DNA of 64,000 nt, taken from Alphaproteobacteria bacterium (GTDB taxonomy: Bacteria > Pseudomonadota > Alphaproteobacteria > UBA6615). Both the position numbers and the translations under genes were made by a program. The DNA is taken from the NCBI GenBank assembly GCA_011087645.1, contig JAALLF010000002.1:124001-188000 (forward strand), in the 5' to 3' direction. The notes below the pieces were generated by a model. That model made no database searches. It saw nothing but the letters and a program-made list of their open reading frames with translations, and was not told the origin of the DNA. Below, one piece after another: positions 56,661 to 64,000 of this stretch (position 1 is the first letter of the stretch; every line of letters begins with the position of its first letter).

Positions 56661-57920
56661 ATGCGGTACGGTAGTGCGAATTTCGGCATCACAGGTGTCG
56701 ACTGGCAGCAACGGATCAACTTTGAACGGATGCGCACCTATCGTCTCGAGCGCGCGCGCGAGATGATGAAGAAGGCTGGCCTCGGCGCCATGCTTTGTCT
56801 GTATGACGAAAATGTTCGTTACATTACCGGTACGCTGACCCCGGGTTGGAACCGCCTGAAACCAGGCCTGCGCTACGCGCTATTGTGCGGCGACGGCGCG
56901 CCGGTTCTGTTTGAGCAGGGCGATATCGGCGCCCAGGTGGAACGCCACGCCCCGTGGATCCCGCCCGAGAATATCCGCTACTCTTATGCCTGGATTAAAG
57001 GCGCGGCCGGTCCGGCCTCGACCCAGCAGGTAACCAAGTTCACCAACGCCATTCTCGAAGAGATGAAGCGTCACGGCGTTGCCGGCGAAAAGCTTGGCGT
57101 CGATTTCATCGACATCAACATGATCACCCACTTCGATGAAATGGGCATCGCCTGGCAGGACGGCATGTCGCCGATGATGGACGCCCGCGCGGTCAAGAAC
57201 GTCGATGAGCAGGAATGTTCGCGCATTGTCGGCGCCATTGGCGACGCCGCTCACTGGGAATGCATGAAGTTCCTGAAGCCGGGCATCACCGAAAACGAAG
57301 TGACCGCCCATATCATGAAGTTCCTCTACGACATTCCGGGTATGGAAGATGTCGAGGACGTCATTGTCTCGTCGGGCCCCAACACCTGGCCGAACTGGCG
57401 TAACTTCGGCGACCGCATCATCCAGCCGGGCGACATCGTCTTCATGGATTTAGCGGCGCTGACCTGGAACGGTTACAAGTCCTGCTACTATCGCACCTAC
57501 TGCGTTGGCCGCGAGCCGACCCAGGAGATGAACGATGTGTACGCGGAAGCTTTGGGCTGGTTGTACGATTCCATCGAAGCGGTGAAGGCGGGGACCACGA
57601 CCCGCGAGATCGCCCTGAAATGGCCGTCGGCTAAGGAAGCCTGGGGTTATGAGGAAGAAGATCAGGCCGCGGCCAACCTGTGGGGCCATGGTTTGGGTCT
57701 GGCGCAGTACGATCCGCCGGTGATCTCGCGCATCTGGTCCCTCGATCATCCAATCGAGATCAAACCGGGCATGGTGTTCGCGCTGGAAACCCAGCACGGC
57801 ATTCCATTTAAGTTCGGTGTGCGCATCGAGGAGATGCTGATCGTCCACGATGACGATGTGGAGATCATCACCAACTTCCCGGTCAACCAAATCACGGTCG
57901 TCGACCCGATGGCCCACTAG
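56661..57920 (+). CDS. M24-fold (aminopeptidase P / creatinase / DddP-like) enzyme with altered metal site
   Basis: A 419-residue two-domain protein: creatinase N-terminal-like domain (residues 1-175) and pita-bread domain. Of the five M24 metal ligands, D263 (FMDLA), H343 (WGHGLGL), E376 (ALETQHG) and E390 (RIEEML) are present, but the second Asp is replaced by C275 (KSCYYRTY). It has a resemblance to the DMSP lyase DddP and to creatinases, both of which use this fold for non-peptide substrates. A tandem hairpin follows, then the PEP-synthase-like gene on the same strand. Activity unknown. Confidence 0.83.
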   Translation: MRYGSANFGITGVDWQQRINFERMRTYRLERAREMMKKAGLGAMLCLYDENVRYITGTLTPGWNRLKPGLRYALLCGDGAPVLFEQGDIGAQVERHAPWIPPENIRYSYAWIKGAAGPASTQQVTKFTNAILEEMKRHGVAGEKLGVDFIDINMITHFDEMGIAWQDGMSPMMDARAVKNVDEQECSRIVGAIGDAAHWECMKFLKPGITENEVTAHIMKFLYDIPGMEDVEDVIVSSGPNTWPNWRNFGDRIIQPGDIVFMDLAALTWNGYKSCYYRTYCVGREPTQEMNDVYAEALGWLYDSIEAVKAGTTTREIALKWPSAKEAWGYEEEDQAAANLWGHGLGLAQYDPPVISRIWSLDHPIEIKPGMVFALETQHGIPFKFGVRIEEMLIVHDDDVEIITNFPVNQITVVDPMAH

Positions 57921-57926
57921 GTATCG

Positions 57927-57981
57927 TTTCCCAGTAGTTCGGGAAAAGAGAAACGGCCGGGCGGTTTATCGCCCGGCCGTT
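57927..57981 (+). terminator. Tandem hairpins between the M24 gene and the PEP-synthase-like gene
   Basis: A small hairpin TTTCCC...GGGAAA (57927-57945) precedes a perfect 12-bp stem AACGGCCGGGCG / CGCCCGGCCGTT (57952-57981) with a GTTTAT loop. There is only a weak T-stretch after it (CCAATTTT), so it may be a partial terminator or an mRNA-processing element within one operon. Confidence 0.6.
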
Positions 57982-58027
57982 GCCAATTTTCCCGACGGTT
58001 TCGATGTTTTAACGAGGAGATCAGGCG

Positions 58028-59383
58028 ATGGCGAAGTTTGTCGTAAACCTTGCTGACCCGGCCGCCGCCGATGCGGAGCGCTTTGGTCCCAAGACCGCGA
58101 ACCAGGCCGTGCTGGCCCATGGCGGGCTGCCGACCCCGGGCGGATTTTGCCTGGGCGCCGATGCCTATAATCATCAACTCGAATCCCTCGGCCTGACCGA
58201 GACGGCGGAAAAAGCCGTCACCCTGCCGTTCATGGAATCGCGTGGCCATGTCGCCGATGTGCGCATCGGTCTGTTCTCCGCGCCTATCGCGCCGGAAATC
58301 GAGGAAGAGTTGATTGCCGCCTATCGCGCGCTGGTCGCCGAATGCGGCGGGCGGCTCGCCGTGCGGTCTTCGTCCCTGATGGAAGATACCGAGGGCTCGT
58401 CCTTTGCCGGCCAATTCCAAACCTTTCTCGGCATCGATAACGAAGCCGATTTCCTGACCGCCCTGCGCGCCTGTTGGGGGGCGCTGTGGTCGCCGCGCGC
58501 CATGCGCTACATGGACGATAAGGACATCAAGGCGATCGACACGGCGATGGCCGTGCTGGTGCAGCCCCTGGTCGAAGCCGATGCGTCGGGCGGCGGATTG
58601 AGCGAGACCGCCGATGGCGGCATGTCGATCAGCGCCACTTGGGGGCTCGGCGAAGCCTTGGCGCAAGGCGAGGTGGTGCCCGACCGCTACGATATATCGC
58701 CCGAGGGCGAGCTGCTCGAGGTCGTGAACGGGCAGGAGTTCGAACATAGCGCCCATTGCCATATCCATCACGGCGGCGCGCCGACCCAAAAGCGTGAGCA
58801 TTCCCACGACCACGATCATGATCATGATCACGACCATGATCATGATCACGACCACGCTGCCGAACCCAAGGCCCAGTGCCTGACGCCCGAACAGGTGCGC
58901 GAACTTAGCGGCTATATGAAGACCGCCGCGAAATTGATGGACCAGCCGGTCGAGGTCGAATGGGCCGCCAATAGCGACGGCATCAAGATGCTGCAGGCGC
59001 GGCCGCTCCATGTCCGCGAAGCCCATGTGCCGGATGAAATTTGGCACGGCAAGCCCAGCCTGCGCGGCCATCCCGGCGGCATCGGCTGGGCTTCGGGACG
59101 CGCCTGCGTGGTCTCGTGCGAATGCGAAATCGCCCGCATCAATCCCGGCGACGTGCTGGTGACCAAGGTCGCCGGCCCCGCACTGGCCAGCATCCTGCCG
59201 CGGGTCTCTGGCATAATCGCCGAGCTCGGCGGCAGTACGTCGCATCTGGCGTCGCTGGGGCGCGAGCGCGGCATTCCCATGGTGCTCGGCGTGCCCGACG
59301 CCACCCAACGCATTGCCGACGGCGCCATGGTCGCGGTCGACGGGGTGGCCGGTGAAGTGCGCTGGATGCCCAGCGGCGTATAG
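58028..59383 (+). CDS. PEP-synthase-like phosphotransferase (ATP-grasp plus phosphohistidine domains) with His-Asp repeat linker
   Basis: A 451-residue protein. Residues 1-240 and 284-326 make the pyruvate-phosphate-dikinase ATP-grasp domain (RSSSLMEDTEGSSFAGQFQTFL; WGLGEALAQGEVVPDRY; VEVEWA..., MLQARPL). Residues 350-450 hold the mobile phosphohistidine domain with H406 in GGSTSHLA. The C-terminal PEP/pyruvate TIM barrel of PEP synthase is missing. At residues 258-276 the linker is a (HD)n repeat. Such two-domain enzymes (compare phenylphosphate synthase and rifampin phosphotransferase) transfer beta-phosphate from ATP to an organic acceptor, so it may phosphorylate a pathway substrate. Confidence 0.85.
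   Translation: MAKFVVNLADPAAADAERFGPKTANQAVLAHGGLPTPGGFCLGADAYNHQLESLGLTETAEKAVTLPFMESRGHVADVRIGLFSAPIAPEIEEELIAAYRALVAECGGRLAVRSSSLMEDTEGSSFAGQFQTFLGIDNEADFLTALRACWGALWSPRAMRYMDDKDIKAIDTAMAVLVQPLVEADASGGGLSETADGGMSISATWGLGEALAQGEVVPDRYDISPEGELLEVVNGQEFEHSAHCHIHHGGAPTQKREHSHDHDHDHDHDHDHDHDHAAEPKAQCLTPEQVRELSGYMKTAAKLMDQPVEVEWAANSDGIKMLQARPLHVREAHVPDEIWHGKPSLRGHPGGIGWASGRACVVSCECEIARINPGDVLVTKVAGPALASILPRVSGIIAELGGSTSHLASLGRERGIPMVLGVPDATQRIADGAMVAVDGVAGEVRWMPSGV
58799..58855 (+). repeat. In-frame GAYCAY hexamer repeat encoding (HD)n
   Basis: About nine imperfect copies of GA(T/C)CA(T/C) encode the His-Asp linker of the PEP-synthase-like protein. Third positions alternate, so some copies are diverged; the length could still vary by slippage without changing the frame. 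Confidence 0.85.
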
Positions 59384-59425
59384 CTGGGCGACGGCGTAAA
59401 CCATCCCCGATAGAGGAGGGCGGTC

Positions 59426-60667
59426 GTGGCTGATGTCACCGTCGCGGTTCTGGCAACAATGGACAGTAAGGGCGCGGAGGCGCAGTTCGTCTGCGACGCG
59501 CTGACCCGTGCTGGGGTTACGCCCTGGCTGGTCGATCTGTCGCTGCGTCCCCATGATACCGCCGGCGCCGATATGACCGGCGGCGAATTGGCCGCAGCCG
59601 GCGGCACCGATTGGGAAGGTTTGGCCGCCCTGGACCGTAACCGGGCGGCCGAGATCATGGTCGCCGGCGGAGCCAGCATTCTGCGCGAGCGCAGCCGCGC
59701 CGGCGCGATTTCAGCGGTGATTGGTCTGGGCGGCGCCAACGGCACGTCGATGGCCTGTTCGATGATGCGCGCGCTGCCCCATTTGGTGCCCAAGGCGATG
59801 GTCAGCGCCGTCGCCGCCACCGCGGCGGTGCAATGGTACGTGGCGGAGAGCGACATCGTCATGTTTCCGTCGATCGGCGATTTCACCCTCAACCGGATCA
59901 CCCGCGGCGTGCTCGACAATGCCGCCAACGCGATCGCCTCGATGGCGCTGGCGCGCGCGGCGGGCGGGAGCGATAAGTCCGACGAGCCGCCGCTGATCGG
60001 TATTTCATCGTTCGGCGGTACGGCGGGCTGTGTCGACCGGGTGACCGAGCAGTTGCTGGGTATGGGATACGAAGTCATCCATTTTCACGCCTCGGGTCCT
60101 GGCGGCAAGGCGCTGGAATCTCTCGCCGCCCAAGGAGAGTTGGCGGGCGTCGTCGACATCACCACCCATGAGCTGACCGATCTACTGGTCGATGGGGTCT
60201 ATAGCGCTGGTGACACCAGACTGACCGCGGCCAGCGCCGCCGGCCTGCCGCAGGTGATTGTACCGGGCGCCATCGATCATTCGAATTTCTGGGTTGGTAT
60301 GGTGCCGGAAAAATTCGCCGACCGGGAGTTCTTCCAGTACAACGCCCAAAACCTTTTGATGCGCACCAACGCCGAGGAATGCGCCGCCTTGGGGCGCTTG
60401 TTCGCTGAGCGTCTGAACCAGTCGGCCGGCGATTTTACCGTGGTGATTCCCAAGCGCGGCTATAGCGAGCACACCAAGCGGCGGACCCACAATCTGGCCG
60501 GCGAGGATGCCGGCGCGTGGGACAAGCCCGACGTCGACGCCACCTTCGCCGCCGTGCTACGTGAGCATTTGGTGAAGGGCCGCGTTAAAGAACTCGACCT
60601 GCACATCAACGATGCTGAATTCGCCGACGTTTGCCTGCACTCGTTTTTGCGATTGATGAAGCCATAG
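59426..60667 (+). CDS. Tm-1-like ATP-binding protein (UPF0261)
   Basis: A 413-residue protein of the family that includes the N-terminal part of tomato Tm-1. TVAVLATMDSKGAEAQFV at the start, IGLGGANGTSMACSMMRALPHLVPKAMVSAVA near residue 95, and the C-terminal VVIPKRGYSEH are the signature blocks. Bacterial members are often beside PEP-hydrolase-type TIM-barrel genes and degrade small molecules in ways not yet understood. Starts 42 bases after the PEP-synthase-like gene, same strand; probable operon. Confidence 0.88.
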   Translation: MADVTVAVLATMDSKGAEAQFVCDALTRAGVTPWLVDLSLRPHDTAGADMTGGELAAAGGTDWEGLAALDRNRAAEIMVAGGASILRERSRAGAISAVIGLGGANGTSMACSMMRALPHLVPKAMVSAVAATAAVQWYVAESDIVMFPSIGDFTLNRITRGVLDNAANAIASMALARAAGGSDKSDEPPLIGISSFGGTAGCVDRVTEQLLGMGYEVIHFHASGPGGKALESLAAQGELAGVVDITTHELTDLLVDGVYSAGDTRLTAASAAGLPQVIVPGAIDHSNFWVGMVPEKFADREFFQYNAQNLLMRTNAEECAALGRLFAERLNQSAGDFTVVIPKRGYSEHTKRRTHNLAGEDAGAWDKPDVDATFAAVLREHLVKGRVKELDLHINDAEFADVCLHSFLRLMKP

Positions 60668-60706
60668 CGCGGCCCCGCCGGCAGATTATTTAAAAGAGGT
60701 TCTCCC

Positions 60707-62410
60707 GTGGCATTAGATATTCCCGTCGAACATTATGAAACCGATGTGCTTGTGGTCGGCGGCGGCGCGGCCGGCGCGATGGCCTGCTTCGAGTGCGCCG
60801 ACGCCGGCGTCAAAGTCATCCTGGCCGGTAAAAGCCGGCCGCCCAGCGGCACCACATCGGTGGCGCGCGGCGGGTTTGCCGCGGCTATGGGACCGGGCGA
60901 CAGCCCGGCGCTGCATCTGGCCGAAATCCTCGAACATGGCGGCGAGCTGATCGATCCTGTGCTGGCCGGCGCCTGGTGCGAGGGCATCGTCGACGTGGTC
61001 AACGATCTGCGCGCTTGGGGCGCCGATTTCGTCACCAAGGACAACGGCGAACTCGACCTCAAGATGTTTCCCAACCACACCCATCCCCGCGCGGTCCATC
61101 ATTTCGATACCACCGGCAACATGGTGACCAAGACCCTGGCGGCGAAACTGCGGCCCGACCAGCGTATTGAGCAGCACGCCAACACCGCCATGATGGATCT
61201 GATCGTCGAGGGCGGCCGGGTGGTCGGTGCCTGGGGCGTTAATTACGCCAAGGGTAGGCTGGTCGCTTATTCGGCGAAAGAGGTGATCCTGTCGACCGGC
61301 GGCGGCAGCGGCCTGTTCTACGTCAACGACAACCCGCCGCAAGTCACCGGTGACGGCTATGTGATGGGCTTTCGCGCCGGCGTGCCGCTGCTCGGCATCG
61401 AGATGATCGATTTCCAGGCCATGTGCTGCTCGCCCGAGGAATTGTTCGGCTTCGCGCCCCATCCCACCGGGTTCATCAATGCCGGGGCGGTGTTCCGCAA
61501 CCGCGACGGCGAGTTGTTTCTGAAACGCTATTTCCCCGACACCGCCGAGCGCAGCACCCGCAGCGAGGTCATTTTGGCGATGGCCAAGGAAATCCATGCC
61601 GGCCGCGCCGGGCTGACCGGCGGTATTTTTATGGACGCCACGGAAGTGCCCATGGAGACCATCCAGAAGCAGATCCCCCATGTCTATAAGACCTGCTTGC
61701 ACCGAGGCATCGATATCACCGAGACGCCGCTGGAAGTGGCGCCGGGCAGCCATACCTGGCTCGGCGGGTTGCACATCAACGTCGACGGCAAGACGCCGCT
61801 GGACGGGTTATGGGCGGCCGGCGAGACCGGCGGCGGAATCCATGGCGGCAACCGCATTGGCGGCTCGGCGCTGTCGTCGGCGCTGGTGTTTGGACGGCGC
61901 GCCGGCAAGGCCGCGGCCGCACTAGCCAAAACCGAAGGCGGCGCGCCCGCCAAAGTCGATGTGCCCGCCGAGGCCAACGACATGCTGGCCGAGTTGATCG
62001 GCCGCGACGAAGGCCCCCTGCAGGCCGATGTGCGCCTGCGCTGCCGCATGCTTGCCCACGAACAGCTTGGCTCGATCCGCAGCGCCGAGGGCTGCAACGC
62101 GGCGCTGGCTGAATATGCCCAGATCGAGGCCGAGGAAATTCCCCGCATGCGTCTGTCCGATGAGGCTAGAAATTCGGAACGGGCCCGGGGGCAGGAATTG
62201 GAAAGCGCCCTGTCGGTGACAAACCTCGCGCTACTAGGCCGCCTGCTCGCCACCGCGTCGGTCGCCCGCGAAGAAAGCCGCGGCGCCCACTACCGCACCG
62301 ACTTCCCCGATACCGACAACGAGACTTGGAGCGCGGTCACCCACCTGGAACAGGGCCCGGACGGCGAGATCGTTCTCACCAAGGACCCGCTCAAGCAAGC
62401 CGCTGGGTGA
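60707..62410 (+). CDS. Succinate dehydrogenase/fumarate reductase-type flavoprotein
   Basis: A 567-residue FAD enzyme. Motifs: VLVVGGGAAGAMACFECADAGVKVIL (residues 14-39), TTSVARGGFAAAMG (no His for covalent FAD, as in L-aspartate oxidase), active-site HTHPRAVHHFDTTGNMVTKTL, and the C-terminal AAGETGGGIHGGNRIGGSALSSALVFGR. The helical C-terminal domain is present, with no iron-sulfur partner adjacent. It would act as a soluble oxidase or reductase of a dicarboxylate or similar acid. It follows the Tm-1-like gene by 39 bases and converges on the alcohol dehydrogenase. Confidence 0.9.
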   Translation: MALDIPVEHYETDVLVVGGGAAGAMACFECADAGVKVILAGKSRPPSGTTSVARGGFAAAMGPGDSPALHLAEILEHGGELIDPVLAGAWCEGIVDVVNDLRAWGADFVTKDNGELDLKMFPNHTHPRAVHHFDTTGNMVTKTLAAKLRPDQRIEQHANTAMMDLIVEGGRVVGAWGVNYAKGRLVAYSAKEVILSTGGGSGLFYVNDNPPQVTGDGYVMGFRAGVPLLGIEMIDFQAMCCSPEELFGFAPHPTGFINAGAVFRNRDGELFLKRYFPDTAERSTRSEVILAMAKEIHAGRAGLTGGIFMDATEVPMETIQKQIPHVYKTCLHRGIDITETPLEVAPGSHTWLGGLHINVDGKTPLDGLWAAGETGGGIHGGNRIGGSALSSALVFGRRAGKAAAALAKTEGGAPAKVDVPAEANDMLAELIGRDEGPLQADVRLRCRMLAHEQLGSIRSAEGCNAALAEYAQIEAEEIPRMRLSDEARNSERARGQELESALSVTNLALLGRLLATASVAREESRGAHYRTDFPDTDNETWSAVTHLEQGPDGEIVLTKDPLKQAAG

Positions 62411-62419
62411 GTAAGGAAC

Positions 62420-63436
62420 CTACACATGCTCCATGATGATTTTCATGCGTTGCGGCGCATCGGTGCCGACCATTTCCATCGCCTGGTCGAGTTGATCGAG
62501 CGGCAGCACGTCGCTGATCAGCGGTTTTAAATCGACGATGCCGCTGCCCATCAGCTCGAGGCACGCGGCGAAGTCCTTGTCGGTTGCCGCGCGGGCGTTG
62601 ATGAACTGAATTTCCTTGAAGTACATGTCGTAGAACGGCAGCGCGCCTTCGGTGTTGGTGTGGATGCCGTAGCCCAGCACCCGGCCGCCGAGGCGCACTA
62701 AATCCATCGCCTGGGCCAAGACCGAGAGCTTGCCGGCGGATTCGATGACCAGATCGGCGCCCAGACCGTTGGTGGCGTCAAGCACCAGCTGCTTGGTGTT
62801 TTCGTCAGGCGCCAAAGTGAGCGTGGCGCCCAAATCGGCGGCGACTTCGCGCTTCCAGGCGCTGCGGGTAATGCCGATGATGGTCTTGGCGCCCGCCGCC
62901 TTGGCGAGCTGCACATGGAGCAATCCGCCGACGCCTAAGCCCAAGATGATAACCGTGTCGCCGGGGGTGATCGCCGCCATGTCCTGGGCGTGCTTGACCG
63001 TGGTCAGCACCTGGATCAGCGGCGCTTCGCGGTCGGAGATCGGGTCGGGCATGGCGAACACGTTCTTCGGCGGTACCGAGACATATTCGGCGAACCCGCC
63101 GTCTTGGTCGCGCCCGATGAGCCCGCCATTAGGGCAAAGCTGGGTCTGGCCGATATTGCAGTGAAAGCAGGCGCCGCAATAGAGCACCGGATCGACGATC
63201 ACCCGCGCGCCCGTCTGGGGGCTATCGGAACCGGGAGCTTCGACCACTTCGCCGATCATCTCGTGACCCATAATCAAGGGGTACTGGGCCGGGATGCCGC
63301 CGGTAAAGATCTTCAGATCGGTGCCGCAAACCCCGGAATGGGTGACCCGTACGACGCTGTCACCGCCATCCGCGTTGGGCTTTTCAACTTCTTCCAGGCT
63401 GACCGCGCTGGGCGCGCCGAGGACCATTGCCTTCAT
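62420..63436 (-). CDS. Zinc-containing medium-chain alcohol dehydrogenase
   Basis: A 338-residue zinc MDR enzyme. Catalytic zinc ligands lie in GVCGTDLKIF and GHEMIGEVVE; structural zinc is bound by CGACFHCNIGQTQLC. The Rossmann motif GLGVGG is near residue 170. Resembles sorbitol/threonine/glutathione-independent formaldehyde-type dehydrogenases acting on secondary alcohols. It is 25 bases downstream of the 2-hydroxyacid dehydrogenase on the same strand. Confidence 0.92.
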   Translation of the reverse strand: MKAMVLGAPSAVSLEEVEKPNADGGDSVVRVTHSGVCGTDLKIFTGGIPAQYPLIMGHEMIGEVVEAPGSDSPQTGARVIVDPVLYCGACFHCNIGQTQLCPNGGLIGRDQDGGFAEYVSVPPKNVFAMPDPISDREAPLIQVLTTVKHAQDMAAITPGDTVIILGLGVGGLLHVQLAKAAGAKTIIGITRSAWKREVAADLGATLTLAPDENTKQLVLDATNGLGADLVIESAGKLSVLAQAMDLVRLGGRVLGYGIHTNTEGALPFYDMYFKEIQFINARAATDKDFAACLELMGSGIVDLKPLISDVLPLDQLDQAMEMVGTDAPQRMKIIMEHV

Positions 63437-63461
63437 GACTGTCTCTCCCCGTTGGGTTTAT

Positions 63462-64000
63462 TTAGCCGTCCAACACTTGCGGATTGACCGGGAATTTTGG
63501 CCGCTCGCCGCCCAGCACGGCGGCGACATCGGTGGCCACGGTGGTCTGCAGGTCGAGCAGGGCGTCTTCGGAATAGAAACCGGTATGGGGTGTCAGAATT
63601 ACATCGTCGCGGCCGAACAGCGGGTTGTCGGCGGCCGGCGGTTCCTGCGGTAAGACGTCGAGCGCCGCGCCGCCGATTTCGCCGGCGTCGAGCGCCTTGG
63701 CCAGCGCATCGATGTCGACCAGCGGCCCCCGCGAGGTGTTGATCAGCAGCGCGTCGTTTTTCATTTTCGAAAACGCCTCGGTGCTGAACATATTCTCGGT
63801 TTCCGGGGTCAGCGGCGCGTGCACCGAAATATAGTCCGACTGCGCCAGCAGTTCGTCCAAATCGACCTTCTCGGTATTGTTCTTGGCGAACACATCATCG
63901 GGCGCATAGGGATCGGCGGCGATGGTCTTGATGCCGAAGGCCTGCGCCTTGCCGATGATCGCCTGGGCGATATTGCCGATACCGATCAGGCCCAGGGTGC
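63462..64000 (-). CDS. D-isomer-specific 2-hydroxyacid dehydrogenase (N-terminus beyond window)
   Basis: C-terminal ~178 residues of a 2-hydroxyacid dehydrogenase. Visible parts are the NAD-binding GIGNIAQAIIGKAQAFGIKTIAADP, SVHAPLTPET, the catalytic Arg in NTSRGPLVD, Glu in DVLPQEPP and His in LTPHTGFYS. The protein interconverts a 2-keto acid and D-2-hydroxy acid with NAD(P)H. Together with the alcohol dehydrogenase downstream it suggests oxidation of a hydroxy intermediate. Confidence 0.9.
   Translation of the reverse strand, partial: TLGLIGIGNIAQAIIGKAQAFGIKTIAADPYAPDDVFAKNNTEKVDLDELLAQSDYISVHAPLTPETENMFSTEAFSKMKNDALLINTSRGPLVDIDALAKALDAGEIGGAALDVLPQEPPAADNPLFGRDDVILTPHTGFYSEDALLDLQTTVATDVAAVLGGERPKFPVNPQVLDG

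Noticed and set aside
56661..57920. Firm call as the DMSP lyase DddP
   Set aside because: The fold and length agree, but the D-to-C change at a metal ligand and divergent N-terminal half make the specific function unsafe.
57917..59554. Long minus-strand open frame (545 codons) opposite the PEP-synthase-like gene
   Set aside because: It is an antisense shadow produced by GC-rich codon bias; its His/Gly-rich translation has no domain, while the plus strand has clear motifs. Similar shadows at 25039-26124, 31496-32746 and 4935-5822 were rejected for the same reason.

Overview
The window is a GC-rich chromosomal segment from an alphaproteobacterium, probably a Rhodospirillales-like, aerobic and possibly marine lineage; the lineage is inferred from gene content. 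Alphaproteobacterial signs are the CtrA-network regulator CpdR, a DUF4175/TIGR02302 membrane protein, the argH-lptM-lysA order, a twin-transmembrane small protein beside a PduO-type adenosyltransferase and ETF genes, Coq7, and GluQRS. Almost every base is coding, and apart from CpdR there is no recognisable transcription regulator. I saw no phage, transposase or CRISPR array.

Layout. 1-22 kb is mostly housekeeping: ftsE (cut by the window edge), a zinc-ribbon protein, cpdR, DUF4175, lysA-lptM-argH, a TlpA-like thioredoxin, a 3-hydroxybutyryl-CoA dehydrogenase with etfA/etfB, a cobalamin adenosyltransferase, a Nudix protein, a three-gene operon (GT-C glycosyltransferase, a 56-residue Tat-leader protein, GMC oxidoreductase), gluQRS, an AlkA-type glycosylase, an HNH protein, a 2OG-Fe(II) oxygenase fused to a cysteine-less peroxiredoxin fold, coq7, a YqaA-like protein and tRNA-Leu(CAA). 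22-33 kb holds an M48 protease, a coxG-M-S-L-type molybdenum hydroxylase set, a BCCT transporter, an AI-2E-type permease and a luciferase-like monooxygenase. 33-43 kb is rich in short repeats: a gamma-glutamyltransferase-like gene sits between two ~175-bp direct repeats, and a DUF559 nuclease gene is framed by two 57-bp inverted repeats that touch its start and nearly touch its stop.

40-50 kb is an acyl-CoA island: two enoyl-CoA hydratase/3-hydroxyacyl-CoA dehydrogenase fusions, an ACAD11-like acyl-CoA dehydrogenase, an ACAD11/LvaA-like kinase, MaoC and SDR enzymes. Together these could run beta-oxidation of unusual (for example 4-hydroxy) acids.

52-64 kb looks like a catabolic neighbourhood for an unknown small molecule: a TRAP-type binding protein without a signal peptide, a cupin, two divergent Gfo/Idh/MocA dehydrogenases, an M24-fold enzyme with an Asp-to-Cys change at a metal ligand, a truncated PEP-synthase-like phosphotransferase with a His-Asp repeat linker, a Tm-1-like (UPF0261) protein, a succinate-dehydrogenase-type flavoprotein, a zinc alcohol dehydrogenase and a 2-hydroxyacid dehydrogenase cut by the window end. 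The best candidates for something undescribed are the DUF559/inverted-repeat module, the PEP-synthase-like enzyme and its neighbours, and the GMC/Tat-microprotein operon.
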